A model generated the notes under the pieces. The model searched no databases and was not told where the DNA came from. It saw nothing but the letters and a program-made list of their open reading frames with translations. From assembly GCA_009775095.1 (NCBI GenBank), contig VSOZ01000004.1:123941-187940 (forward strand): 64,000 bases of DNA, in the 5' to 3' direction. The translations under genes were made by a program, and so were the position numbers. Positions 1-9,300 of this stretch are shown in pieces. This stretch comes from Muribaculum sp. (GTDB lineage Bacteria; Bacteroidota; Bacteroidia; Bacteroidales; Muribaculaceae). Each line of letters starts with the position of its first letter. Position 1 is the first letter of the stretch.

Positions 1-1
1 A

Positions 2-340
2 AGCATCATGGTATACTCCGCATCGTTCATGTTCTCGTGGGGACCGATATGCTGGGTACTCATCTCCGAAATATTCCCCAACACCATCCGCGGCGCGGCA
101 GTAGCCATAGCGGTGGCATTCCAGTGGATCTTCAACTTCATCGTGTCGAGTACGTTTGTACCGATGTACAACATGCGACTCGGCGAGATGGGCGACCGCT
201 TCGGCCACATGTTTGCCTACGCCCTTTACGGTGTCATCTGTATCTTGGCCGCACTCTTCGTATACAAACTTGTACCCGAGACCAAGGGCAAGACTCTCGA
301 AGATATGACCGCCCTCTGGCGCAACCGCAACAAAAAATAA
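2..340 (+). CDS. Sugar-porter MFS transporter, C-terminal fragment
   Basis: Only the last ~113 residues are present; the frame is open to the window's left edge, so the gene starts outside. The fragment holds the last membrane helices and ends in the sugar-porter signature PETKGKTLED, followed by a short charged tail. The tract WVLISEIFPNTIRG also matches the XylE/GLUT-type family, which takes up hexoses or pentoses, usually by proton symport, at the inner membrane. The substrate cannot be told from this part. A strong terminator follows at once, so it is the last gene of its transcript. Confidence 0.85.
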   Translation, partial: SIMVYSASFMFSWGPICWVLISEIFPNTIRGAAVAIAVAFQWIFNFIVSSTFVPMYNMRLGEMGDRFGHMFAYALYGVICILAALFVYKLVPETKGKTLEDMTALWRNRNKK

Positions 341-361
341 GCTTCTGCAGTAACATTTTTT

Positions 362-397
362 ATACGGCCGGTACCGATAGGTTTCGGCCGTATTTTG
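362..397 (+). terminator. Rho-independent terminator after MFS gene
   Basis: A 9-bp perfect stem (ATACGGCCG / CGGCCGTAT) encloses a 14-nt loop and is followed by TTTTG. It lies 22 bp past the transporter stop codon. Confidence 0.8.
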
Positions 398-455
398 TTA
401 TACCCTATGCAATAGTATTATGTCGAGGGAATTTCCGATTTCCGCAAAAAGTCAT

Positions 456-463
456 TACCTTTG
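456..463 (+). promoter_or_regulatory. -7 promoter box TACCTTTG for the kdsD cluster
   Basis: Exact match to the Bacteroidetes -7 consensus TAnnTTTG, 36 nt before the kdsD-like start codon and downstream of the preceding terminator. No clear -33 TTG at the usual distance. Confidence 0.6.
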
Positions 464-499
464 TAATATTAATTATTGTAAATTGAAGCGATTGAATTT

Positions 500-1108
500 A
501 TGACCGATATTCAACAATCGATGCGTCAGATCCTTCAGGACGAAAGCCGGGCCATAGCCAATATTCCGGTAAGCGACGCCTATGACCGCGCCGTAGAGCT
601 TATCGTAGAGCACGTACACAACCGCAAGGGCAAACTCGTGACCTCAGGCATGGGCAAGGCCGGCCAGATAGCCATGAACATAGCCACGACATTCTCCTCG
701 ACAGGCACCCCCGCAGTCAACCTCCATCCGTCAGAAGCCCAACACGGCGACCTCGGAGTCATACAGCCCGATGACGTGATGCTGCTAATATCCAATTCGG
801 GCAAAACACGCGAAATAATAGACCTCGTACACTTGGCCCACAATCTGTATGCCGACATACCGCTGATTGTCATTACCGGCAACCCCGACAGCGAACTTGC
901 CCGCATAGCCAACGTCACCCTCGCCACCGGCGGCGCACCCGAAGTGTGCCCGCTCGGGCTCACACCCACCACATCGACAACCATGATGACAGTCATAGGC
1001 GACGTACTTGTGGTCAATGTCATGAGACGGTGCGGCTTCACGCGCGAGCAATACGCCCTGCGTCATCATGGAGGCTACTTGGGCACCAAGTCGAGAGGGC
1101 AGGAATAA
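500..1108 (+). CDS. kdsD: SIS-domain arabinose-5-phosphate isomerase, short form
   Basis: Predicted to interconvert ribulose-5-phosphate and arabinose-5-phosphate, the first step towards KDO for lipopolysaccharide, in the cytoplasm. The 202 residues are almost wholly one SIS domain (about 35-170), with the phosphosugar-binding tract SGMGKAGQIAMNIATTF, then HPSEAQHGDLG and ISNSGKTREI, all typical of the KdsD/KpsF/GutQ family. The paired CBS domains that follow the SIS domain in the E. coli enzyme (over 320 residues) are absent, as in short Bacteroides homologues. It is the first gene of a tight same-strand cluster; the next start is 17 bp beyond its stop. Confidence 0.85.
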   Translation: MTDIQQSMRQILQDESRAIANIPVSDAYDRAVELIVEHVHNRKGKLVTSGMGKAGQIAMNIATTFSSTGTPAVNLHPSEAQHGDLGVIQPDDVMLLISNSGKTREIIDLVHLAHNLYADIPLIVITGNPDSELARIANVTLATGGAPEVCPLGLTPTTSTTMMTVIGDVLVVNVMRRCGFTREQYALRHHGGYLGTKSRGQE

Positions 1109-1125
1109 TACCGGAGATTTTAACT

Positions 1126-2031
1126 ATGAGAAAGATTATCTTAATCGGAGAATGTGAGCTGAATGTGCTGTTTCGCAACGATCACCCGTGGAGAGCGCTT
1201 CCGGGAGGCATTCTGCTCAATTCGGCGGCAGCGCTCGGCAACCGCAAGTATGATGTCTCATTCGTATCGGAAGCCGCTACCGACCATGTAGGCGACATAA
1301 TCGTGGACTTTCTTACAGTACACGGAGTAGCCACACACTCAATCGACCGTTTTACCGAAGGACACACTTCATCGGTGCTGACATTCACATCAGACCACGG
1401 CGACGTACGCCACTGCGTGCGCTACACACAGTATCCCCAGCAGAGCTTCGGAGTGGTATGGCCGCGCATAGATCCGGATGACATAGTAATATTCGGAGAG
1501 TTCTACTCTATTGACGAGAGATTACGTGGGCGCCTGTTTGACATAATCAAATATGCTTCGGAACGACGCGCCATAGTCATATACGCTCCTGCGATTGACA
1601 ACTCGCGTGTGACACGAATAACTCGCGTCATGCCCGCTATTCTGGAGAATCTCGAAATTTCCGACATAGTGGTTACCGACCGAAAAAGCATCGCAACGAT
1701 ATTCAACAAGGATGACGACAAGGCCGCCTATACCGACCACATTAGCTTCTACAGCTTCAACCATGTAAATGTCGATTTCGGAACTTCGTCAATAAACATG
1801 CATTGTAAAAAATCGTCGCGAAGTGTAGCGATACCGGGACAACCAGACCCCGACGTATCGATGTCAGGCATAATCGCCGGCATAGCCGCGGCAATAATAG
1901 ACAACAGACTGCTCCGCGAAAATATGGAGCACCTTACGTCAGATGACATGGAGCTATTACTCGACAACGCATTAAAATGGAGCGACAGCGCAATAGCCGC
2001 TCCCGACAACATAGTGGAGTCCCTAAACTGA
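1126..2031 (+). CDS. PfkB-fold carbohydrate-kinase-like protein, catalytic motif lost
   Basis: A 301-residue protein that keeps the PfkB/ribokinase layout: opening strand MRKIILIGECELNVLF, sugar-binding LPGGILLNSAAALG (about 26-39), VSFVSEAATDHVGD, and a C-terminal helix. At the place where active members carry the anion-hole and catalytic motif GAGD, this protein reads DPDVSMSGIIAG, so the catalytic aspartate and flanking glycines are missing. The start ATG at 1126 lines up with family N-termini; a longer frame opens inside the upstream gene and is rejected. The position after a KdsD-type isomerase is one I recall for active PfkB kinases in Bacteroidales. Phosphotransfer is doubtful; a binding or regulatory role is possible. 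Confidence 0.7.
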   Translation: MRKIILIGECELNVLFRNDHPWRALPGGILLNSAAALGNRKYDVSFVSEAATDHVGDIIVDFLTVHGVATHSIDRFTEGHTSSVLTFTSDHGDVRHCVRYTQYPQQSFGVVWPRIDPDDIVIFGEFYSIDERLRGRLFDIIKYASERRAIVIYAPAIDNSRVTRITRVMPAILENLEISDIVVTDRKSIATIFNKDDDKAAYTDHISFYSFNHVNVDFGTSSINMHCKKSSRSVAIPGQPDPDVSMSGIIAGIAAAIIDNRLLRENMEHLTSDDMELLLDNALKWSDSAIAAPDNIVESLN

Positions 2032-2047
2032 TAAAATTGAGACCGGC

Positions 2048-3001
2048 ATGAAAACCACTTCACTTGAAAACGGCTTTATATCTCTTCCATCTAACCAACA
2101 ACACGGTACCGAAGATTTTATTTCGATATATGCGGCATTACGCGCGTCAACATTAGAAGCGCTCAAGAATCAGTCCGGCACCTCAGCGGTAACAGAAAAA
2201 CTACTTCATACGGCACAGGATATAGACTTGACTGAAGAGAACGCCATACTCAGAAAAGCGGCCCCGATGCAGATAGCCGTAGCCGCCATGATCGAAGCCG
2301 GCGATTATGACAATGCTCTTGAGACTGCGGCCGACACGCTTACCTTACTGTCACAGGAAGCCCGCCGCAAAGACGAAGAGTTTTTACTCATTCTAGGATG
2401 TCTGCTACACGACCTTGCGTTTATACATAACATACGCAAAGAGTATAAAGCGGCCGAACGCACTCTCACAAAATCTATAAAAATTTTTGAACGTCTTGCA
2501 AAACTGAATACGGAACGTTACGGTTCAGCGCACATAAACGCACTCAACGCCTCGACATCCGTATACCGTTCACGCATCAAGCAGGTCAATCTGCTGGCAC
2601 ACTATCAGGTAGCCACAACCACATATCTCAACATGGTCAACAGCGGTATCAAAAACGCCATGGACCGCCTCATCAACTCTCTTCAGGACGAAGGCCTCAC
2701 ACTCATGCAGCTTGGCAAATATAAAGATGCCATACGCTACTTTTCACGGGCACTTAAATACCTGACTAAGCTGCAGCCCGAATTTTCCGACCGTCACATG
2801 GATCTGTCGGTCATGCTTGGCGAAGCCCTTCTTCACAATATCACAACCCGCCAGAAAGGAGTGCATTTGCTTAACACGCTTCTGCAGAAGGCCATTAAAA
2901 ATGAAAATGATAGCACTGCCGCAAAAATCAACGGGCTACTTGACAAGCAGTCGGGACGGCTCGACATCATAGGCATGTGGCACAAAATATTTCCACGATA
3001 A
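2048..3001 (+). CDS. TPR-like helical repeat protein
   Basis: A 317-residue protein with no signal peptide, rich in alternating small and aromatic helical positions. Tetratricopeptide-like units are visible at about 75-110 (AGDYDNALETAADTLTLL), 125-150 (KEYKAAERTLTKSIKIFERL) and 225-245 (LGKYKDAIRYFSRALKYL). These form scaffolds for protein contacts; no catalytic motif is seen. It starts 16 bp after the PfkB-like gene and ends 16 bp before ribH. I know of TPR proteins upstream of ribH in Bacteroidales, but no established function. Confidence 0.65.
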   Translation: MKTTSLENGFISLPSNQQHGTEDFISIYAALRASTLEALKNQSGTSAVTEKLLHTAQDIDLTEENAILRKAAPMQIAVAAMIEAGDYDNALETAADTLTLLSQEARRKDEEFLLILGCLLHDLAFIHNIRKEYKAAERTLTKSIKIFERLAKLNTERYGSAHINALNASTSVYRSRIKQVNLLAHYQVATTTYLNMVNSGIKNAMDRLINSLQDEGLTLMQLGKYKDAIRYFSRALKYLTKLQPEFSDRHMDLSVMLGEALLHNITTRQKGVHLLNTLLQKAIKNENDSTAAKINGLLDKQSGRLDIIGMWHKIFPR

Positions 3002-3017
3002 AAAACAATAATACAAT

Positions 3018-3497
3018 ATGTCAACAGCATTATCGACAGGAGCGCCACACGGCGCATTGCCCCGACTACCGGAAGGTGTAAAAATAGCCTTGGTAACAGC
3101 CGAATGGAACAGCCATATCACGGAAGCCCTAGCCTCGGGAGCGGCCGCACTGCTCACATCTGAGGGTGTGGCATTTGACACCTATCACGTGCCCGGCGCA
3201 GTAGAGCTTACCTATGCCGCTTCAGCACTTTCAGGCAACTATGACGCAGTTATCGTATTCGGATGCGTTATACGCGGCGGCACCCCCCACTTCGACTACG
3301 TATGCCAGAGTGTCACACAAGGCATAACCGGTCTTAACGCTCAAGGCCGTTGTCCCGTCATATTCGGCGTGCTTACGGTCGATACCGAACAGGACGCCAT
3401 CGACCGCGCGGGCGGTGTTCTCGGCAACAAAGGCACAGAAGCCGCCGAAGCCGCCATAAAAATGATCGATTTTACTTGCAAGGTAAAAAAGATATAA
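3018..3497 (+). CDS. ribH: 6,7-dimethyl-8-ribityllumazine synthase
   Basis: Condenses 5-amino-6-ribitylaminouracil with 3,4-dihydroxybutanone phosphate, the penultimate step of riboflavin synthesis, in the cytoplasm. The 159-residue length is normal. Motifs run in order: AEWNSHITEAL, VPGAVELTYAA, FGCVIRGGTPHFDYVCQSV (catalytic His region), FGVLTVDTEQDAIDRAGG and GNKGTEAAEAAIKM. An N-terminal tail of about 20 residues precedes the fold. No other rib genes are nearby. The tRNA promoter begins inside the stop-codon region, so tRNA transcription does not depend on this gene. Confidence 0.95.
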   Translation: MSTALSTGAPHGALPRLPEGVKIALVTAEWNSHITEALASGAAALLTSEGVAFDTYHVPGAVELTYAASALSGNYDAVIVFGCVIRGGTPHFDYVCQSVTQGITGLNAQGRCPVIFGVLTVDTEQDAIDRAGGVLGNKGTEAAEAAIKMIDFTCKVKKI

Positions 3498-3506
3498 CTA
3501 CCTTTG
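3476..3506 (+). promoter_or_regulatory. tRNA promoter (-33 TTG, -7 TACCTTTG)
   Basis: TTG at 3476-3478, a 20-nt spacer and TACCTTTG at 3499-3506 form the best promoter match in the window. The predicted start is about 15-20 nt before the mature tRNA-Tyr. Confidence 0.75.
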
Positions 3507-3527
3507 TAGTCCCAAACAAAAGGGTTA

Positions 3528-3610
3528 GGGCGAATACCAGAGTGGCCAAATGGGGCAGACTGTAAATCTGCTGGCTTATGCCTTCGGTGGTTCGAATCCA
3601 TCTTCGCCCA
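3528..3610 (+). tRNA. tRNA-Tyr (GTA)
   Basis: An 83-nt cloverleaf with acceptor stem GGGCGAA/TTCGCCC, anticodon stem GCAGA/TCTGC enclosing CTGTAAA (anticodon GTA), a long variable arm as in bacterial tRNA-Tyr, and a T-loop GGTTCGAATCC. The discriminator is A and the CCA end is not encoded. Confidence 0.95.
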
Positions 3611-3627
3611 CTCCATCTTTCTTAAAT

Positions 3628-3700
3628 GCGGAAGTAGCTCAGTTGATAGAGCATCAGCCTTCCAAGCTGAGGGTCGCGAGTTTGAGCCTCGTCTTCCGCT
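3628..3700 (+). tRNA. tRNA-Gly (TCC)
   Basis: A 73-nt cloverleaf: acceptor GCGGAAG/CTTCCGC, anticodon stem TCAGC/GCTGA with loop CTTCCAA (anticodon TCC) and a T-arm with GTTTGAGCC. CCA is not encoded. It lies 17 bp after tRNA-Tyr and is probably co-transcribed with it. Confidence 0.95.
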
Positions 3701-3706
3701 CACTGA

Positions 3707-3732
3707 GGTCGACCCGCCGGTCGGCCTTTCTT
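3707..3732 (+). terminator. Terminator after the tRNA pair
   Basis: An 8-bp stem GGTCGACC/GGTCGGCC (one G-U pair) with loop CGCC, followed by TTTCTT, 6 bp past tRNA-Gly. Confidence 0.7.
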
Positions 3733-3839
3733 AACTAAATGATTCGGCATAGACTGGGTCAGCAGCAAAATCCGGTTGAAGTGTTAATTGTCTGATTTTG
3801 TTTGCGGATGCAGTACTTGTTTAGAATGAGTTTTGCCCG

Positions 3840-4080
3840 CAGATTAGAGTCGGAGACTCGAGATATGTTTAGCCCCATGATTAGCGCGAAAGCGCGGTTC
3901 ATGGGGTGTGCAGATAATTGATTGACACAACTTTGCGTCGGAGACGCGAGACATTTCCGAATGGACTTATGTGGAATGCCGCCTGTCCCCGACAGGCATT
4001 TGGTACTTGTGCATAGAATACCCCACGAACCGCCGTCTACGGTCACTTCGTTCCCTCCGGCGGCTTGTCGCGGGGTTTTG
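3840..4080. repeat. Hairpin-rich intergenic repeat region
   Basis: This stretch has no convincing gene but five hairpins in about 230 bp. Two are copies of one motif 88 bp apart: GAGTC-GGA-GACTC (3847-3859) and GCGTC-GGA-GACGC (3935-3947), each followed by GAGA-ATnTTT-like sequence. Between them lies CCCCATGA...TCATGGGG (3873-3906) closing on GCGC-GAAA-GCGC, a GNRA tetraloop. Then come GCCTGTC-CCC-GACAGGC (3981-3997) and a long imperfect cruciform 4021-4075 (CCGCCG/CGGCGG inside CCCC/GGGG) followed by TTTTG. Frames open here on both strands but look like by-products of GC-rich palindromes. It resembles a REP- or MITE-like dispersed element or a structured RNA. Confidence 0.55.
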
Positions 4081-4143
4081 CACATAGCGCATCTCCGAAG
4101 CGCCCAATTTAACAACCGTTTTTTACATTTACCCTATAAAACA

Positions 4144-4173
4144 ATCCGCCATACGGACAATCGCATGGCGGAT
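4144..4173 (-). terminator. Terminator of the GH38-GH92 operon
   Basis: On the minus strand a 9-bp stem ATCCGCCAT/ATGGCGGAT with a 12-nt loop is followed by TGTTTT. It lies 24 bp downstream of the GH92 stop codon. Confidence 0.75.
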
Positions 4174-4196
4174 AAAATTTATACATATCGTGCTAT

Positions 4197-6359
4197 TCAG
4201 GATTCAGGCTCGGTCTCTATGACAATTGTCTTGCCTGCGGCAAGATCGCTGTGTTGCACCCGATATCCGTCAATCGACTTTCCGTCGGCGGTAATGCTCT
4301 TGATTTTGCGACCTGTACCTTTACGTTTGATCTTGAAATCCTTCCCGCCAAGGTCAAATGTTATAGCGTCAAACAAAGGCACCGTAACGATATATTCAGG
4401 ATCGGCCGGAGAATACGTGTACAGACCGATGGCATTGAACACATACCATGATGTCATCTCACCCGCATCATCCATACCGGCCAAGGCGAGATGCTCGGCT
4501 CCCATGTCATAGAACCGGTCCATGATACTGTCAAGCACAGCCTGAGCCTTAGGTTGACGGTCTATAAAATAGTAAGTGTACGGTACACTATGGTCAGGTT
4601 GGTTGCCATGACAATAATTCCCGATAAATCCGGTCATATTATGAGCCTCATAACCGCGCCACGGCTCCGAGAACAAACTGTCAAGCTTAGCCTCAACCGC
4701 TTCATGACTCGGATAGAGTGCAATCATACCTTCGGGATCATGCGGTGCAAAAAATAGCGATTGCCATGCATTTGCCTCTCGGTACATGTGCTGATAATAC
4801 GGATAATAGGGATCAAACTCGGCCACCCATGACCCGTCGTCTATCTTTCCGCGCCAAAATCCGGTCGATGGATCAAAAAGTGTACGATAATTCTGCGCGC
4901 GGTCCATCAACAAGTTATAGTTGGCCGTATCGCCAAGTTCACGTGCCACTTGTGCCACCGCATAATCATCATAAGCATACTCGACGGTTTTGGTCACACC
5001 GCCTTTATATTCCTGATGCGTAAGCACATTTGTCGTATCTTTTTCTGCAATCCACCCGCGCACCATATACTCATCAAGATAACGGCGTCCACCGCGACCC
5101 GGAACAGTGGCATTCTTCAATATGAGTTTATAAGCACGCTCAAGATCAAAATCACGCAGACCGCGGGCCCAGCTGCCGGCCACAAACGTAGACGCATGAT
5201 CACCGTGAAAAAATGTCGGCATGTACCCGTCACGCTTTTCACCCTTGTCGGTAATTGATTTAATGACATCGATTGTAACGTCAGGAGATATCATGCCCAA
5301 AAGCACAAGTTTATTGCGGTAATCATCCCAGAAAGAGGGGTCGGTATAATAATGAAACCCGTTGTTAACAACCTCTCCTTTAACATCGGTATAATCGCAA
5401 TTCACGTCGCTGCGGAGAGCGGGCCACTTAAACGCATGATAAAGACAGGAGTAAAATATGCCTTTCTGACGTTCTGTACCACCTTCAACCTTAATTTTGT
5501 CAAGAAGCCGGCCCCATGTGTCGCGGGCGGCATCATGTACAGTGGCAAAATCCTTTCCGGCCATTTCCTTCTCAAGGTTCATCTTTGCGTTATCAACGCT
5601 TACAAACGAGAAACCTATCTGCATTTCCAACGGCTTTTCCGATCGGCTGTCAAGAAAATCCACGACAGCCACCTCATGCCTGTCATCTTTAACCATGCTC
5701 AACGAGTCTATCGGATAATTGGTTGATGCATAGAAATATATTTTGCCTTCTCCGTTTTGACAACCGGCAAAGGCATTGTCAGCGACCTTATATATATCCC
5801 ATTCACTTACATGATTGTTGCTGCGGCGTATGTCGACAAGAACACGTTTGTCATCATCGGCACGGTATGTATAACGGTGATAAGCACATCGAGGTGTCAC
5901 GGTCAACTCCACATCTACACCGTAGCGGTCAAGATATACCTGATAATAACCGGGAGAAGCACTCTCGCGCTCATGAGAGTATCCCGAACAGTAATCTGAC
6001 GGTGATACCGCTCCTGTTATCGGCAAAACAGGTACATGAAGAAGATTCCAATGACCTTTGTTGGTATGTGAAAAACCATATATCACAGAATCCTCATACT
6101 GATATCCCGCACCGCTGCGGAACTGTGTAACAGGACTACACTGTACCATAGCGTTTGGCAGTGTAGCTCCGGGATAAATCTCTGCGCCCCATGTACGTTG
6201 CTCCCATGTACGTACATATCCGAGATCTTCCGGCTCCCACAATGTGGCTGTGCCGAGAAACGGATTGACGTAATCTATAGGCTCCTTCTCGTTAATCGAC
6301 GAACAGGCAACGAATGCCGCCGACACTAACGCGCAAAATATCATTCTGCCATTAATCAT
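4197..6359 (-). CDS. GH92 alpha-mannosidase lipoprotein
   Basis: Predicted calcium-dependent exo-alpha-mannosidase (usually alpha-1,2, sometimes 1,3/1,4/1,6) removing mannan or N-glycan side chains. Of 720 residues, the first ~19 form a lipoprotein signal ending AAFVAC (Cys19). Family motifs follow: DYVNPFLGT, PGATLPNAMVQCSPVT, GFSHTNKGHW, then EANAWQ (the general-acid Glu region) and MDDAGEMTSWYVFNAIG near 640, where many members read GNDDCGQMSAWYVF; the Asn-to-Met change marks a divergent subgroup. It is last in a two-gene operon, 8 bp after GH38. The exact linkage specificity cannot be read from the sequence. Confidence 0.92.
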   Translation of the reverse strand: MINGRMIFCALVSAAFVACSSINEKEPIDYVNPFLGTATLWEPEDLGYVRTWEQRTWGAEIYPGATLPNAMVQCSPVTQFRSGAGYQYEDSVIYGFSHTNKGHWNLLHVPVLPITGAVSPSDYCSGYSHERESASPGYYQVYLDRYGVDVELTVTPRCAYHRYTYRADDDKRVLVDIRRSNNHVSEWDIYKVADNAFAGCQNGEGKIYFYASTNYPIDSLSMVKDDRHEVAVVDFLDSRSEKPLEMQIGFSFVSVDNAKMNLEKEMAGKDFATVHDAARDTWGRLLDKIKVEGGTERQKGIFYSCLYHAFKWPALRSDVNCDYTDVKGEVVNNGFHYYTDPSFWDDYRNKLVLLGMISPDVTIDVIKSITDKGEKRDGYMPTFFHGDHASTFVAGSWARGLRDFDLERAYKLILKNATVPGRGGRRYLDEYMVRGWIAEKDTTNVLTHQEYKGGVTKTVEYAYDDYAVAQVARELGDTANYNLLMDRAQNYRTLFDPSTGFWRGKIDDGSWVAEFDPYYPYYQHMYREANAWQSLFFAPHDPEGMIALYPSHEAVEAKLDSLFSEPWRGYEAHNMTGFIGNYCHGNQPDHSVPYTYYFIDRQPKAQAVLDSIMDRFYDMGAEHLALAGMDDAGEMTSWYVFNAIGLYTYSPADPEYIVTVPLFDAITFDLGGKDFKIKRKGTGRKIKSITADGKSIDGYRVQHSDLAAGKTIVIETEPES

Positions 6360-6367
6360 AACACCGA

Positions 6368-9300
6368 TTATTTATATAATGCAAATTCATAAATACGAGT
6401 AGCTTCACCTCCGGTACTCTGAGCGGGTTGAAGCACATACAGACGCACGTAACGCGCTGTAACCCCGTTATCAAATTTTTTAGACACAGTGTTCAGGTTG
6501 TTGGCGGTGATGCATTCAACAGTCTTCCAATCCTCCGTCGGGGCATTACGGGTCTGCACAAGCCACGCGCCGGTAATGTATGAATTGTTTTCATGACCTG
6601 CATTCACGATCTTCCACGAAGTAAAGGTTTCCGGCCGGCCAAGATCAAATTCTACAAAACTCGGTGTATTTCCGACGTCACACCATTTTGTATTGGCGTT
6701 TCCGTCCACCAACAAGGCAGGAGCTTCACCTTCGTTGGTAAAGCCCGATGATGCAACAATATGCTCCGACCGGAGAATATTCTCTTTTTCAGTGCCGGCA
6801 CCGGCAGTATTCATGGGCTTGTTACCCACATTGGCCGTACGAAACAGTTCGGCGGCGGCAGTAGCGGGAACAAACACCTCCTCCACAGCAGTAGCGGCAA
6901 AGACTACAAGGTCTTTATTGTCAGGAAGAATAATTTCCGTGGCATTAGCCGGTATATCGACAGGTATACGGAACATATAGGTAAACTCATAAGGATGATC
7001 ACCGTTAGGCGAGTGACGATGAGTACCGGTCCAAGCCACGTCAGTGTCGTAAAGATAACCCTCTGTATGGCCTTCGTGCCCCCACTGTCCAATAAATCCT
7101 GTATACGACGGCACCAATATATCGGTTGACTTTTTACCGATACGCACAGTGCCCGATACAGCCGCGTCTTCCAAAGCCGCAGCGGCAAGAAGATACAATT
7201 TATTAAATTTATGACCTGCAGGAAGTATAAGTGTATCACCTTTGCAAGTAAGGCCATTGAACAGAGCCTTATTTTCAAGTGCAAAAGTCACGCCGTCAGA
7301 CACAAGAGTAGAAGGGACCAGTTCGGCGGCATATGTATAGGCATCACTGAACGCTCCGTCGCCGGTAAAATTATTCCAAGTAAAGCACTTGCGGTCATAG
7401 TCAAGGGGGAGTGTCATAAAGTTACGCTTCACAGGCGTGTTCTTAGCCAACTTAACCTTGTAAGTCTTAATACTGTTGGGCTTGACAGAAACAGCAAGCG
7501 ACTTACCGTTAAATTTCGCCGGAGCAATAGTTTTTTCTGTACCGTCGGCCTCAAAAGCCTCAACTATATCAGCGGCAAAAGTTATATTGCCATCCTGTCG
7601 GGCGCCTCCGGTCTCATATACTCGTACAACATAATAATCGGAGCTTTCAGCTTTCTTCAGAGCCTTTATAAGAATATTGTCGTTATCAACCGATGCTAAC
7701 GAGAATGTCCGGCCGAAATCACCATTATGCTTCGGTGCAATAAACGGCTTCATACGTTGGTTGAGGACCTCGGCATGACGACGCGCATCGGCTGTGTCAA
7801 GCTTTCCGGAATGGCCCACAAGACTGTACGTAAACACATGATGGCCCAAATCCTGATGATCCTGATAAGCATATCCACGATCGGTTTTAGGAGTATGAAG
7901 GAGAGTAAGGCGTAGTGTATTATCATCAGGCTTATCCCAGCCATATTTGCTGTCATTCATGATTGTCACACCATATGACGCATCCTTATCGGTAAGATCG
8001 GCCCAGTATTGTGCCGGCACTTCATATGCAATATCACTATTGTTGCCACGACGTATGGTACCTATACCGAGGTCATATGTAGCTTCGGTATCGGAAACAG
8101 CAAGAGGGAACTCCGCTTTAAGCAATGAGTTAATAGAACGCCAGTCGATTACGTTTTCGAAATCTATACGATCGGCCAATGCTCCCTCATACAGATGTAT
8201 ATATTGTGTAAATTTTGAATCGCCGAAAGTCTTTGTGACGCACAAGGTCTTGCGCAGTTGTCCGTCATCAACCAACTTGATTGATACATTGTCGGTAATT
8301 GATACCGGATCGGCATCGATAGTTTTCTTTATCACCTCCCAAGCAGGCCATGGATACGATTCATTTTCGGTAAACATAGCCAGACGTATCGATTTGCCGG
8401 GTTTCACAAGTTCTTTGTCTGCCGACTTATCATAAAGCGATATTATATCGCCGTTAGCATCAAGCTTAAGTCTGTAGCGCGAATTTTCAATGCCGTCAGT
8501 TTCGACAGCCATATCTGCATCATTGGTTTTGCCGCTCATTCTTACATCAAATACCTCAATACCGTTGGCCGGGACTGTAATTTGGGCAAGAAAATGCACC
8601 TTGCCGCCGCTATAAGACAATTGCTGTACAGGCACACGATCGCCTTCCGCATCATATACTTCGATTTTAGATGTCGGCTTGGAAGCCGGCACAGATATTT
8701 TCACCACATCGGTAGTGGTGAAACCAAGCGGATTGTATACAACTACGGGAATACCTTTCACGCGGGTGTCAAGCCGCTCCGAAATAGCACTGACAGCTGT
8801 TGTAATTGTATTTGTGAACTGCTTCAACGACAGCAATTCATCATTCCATGAAAACTCATATGCCCGAGGTATACTTGTACCGGTCAGGTCATCGTGAAAC
8901 TGGTGAAAGATAAAACGGCGCCATGCTTCAGTCAAAGTGGAAGACGGATAATCGACCATGCCGAGCATATCGGCAGCAACCGAGGCACGCTCTGCGGCAT
9001 CGGCGAGAAGTTCGTTCTGTCTATTATACAACTTCATCGCAGCCTGCGAGGTATAACAGCCTGTACCATGCACGTCCATCAGCAGCTCCCCGTTATACTC
9101 CGGCAACTCCGGATGGTTGTCATACGGGAGAAAATCCTTAAACATACGGTCGCTCGTAGCGCTATATACTGTCAGCGGCCCGTCGCCCGACAACGCGCGT
9201 TCCACGGCATCGACCGAAGTTATTGTAGGCGATCCGCCTATATCTCCGGTACCGTAATAATGGTATACTATATTAAGAGGACTTTCAGCAGCCCTTGACA

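Noticed and set aside
946..1125. Longer 361-codon version of the PfkB-like gene
   Set aside because: The extra N-terminal part is read out of frame through the end of kdsD and has no PfkB similarity; the fold starts at 1126.
3759..4115. 118-codon minus-strand frame in the hairpin region
   Set aside because: It runs straight through four palindromes, has no recognisable domain or signal, and its composition follows the repeat; the DNA structure explains it better.
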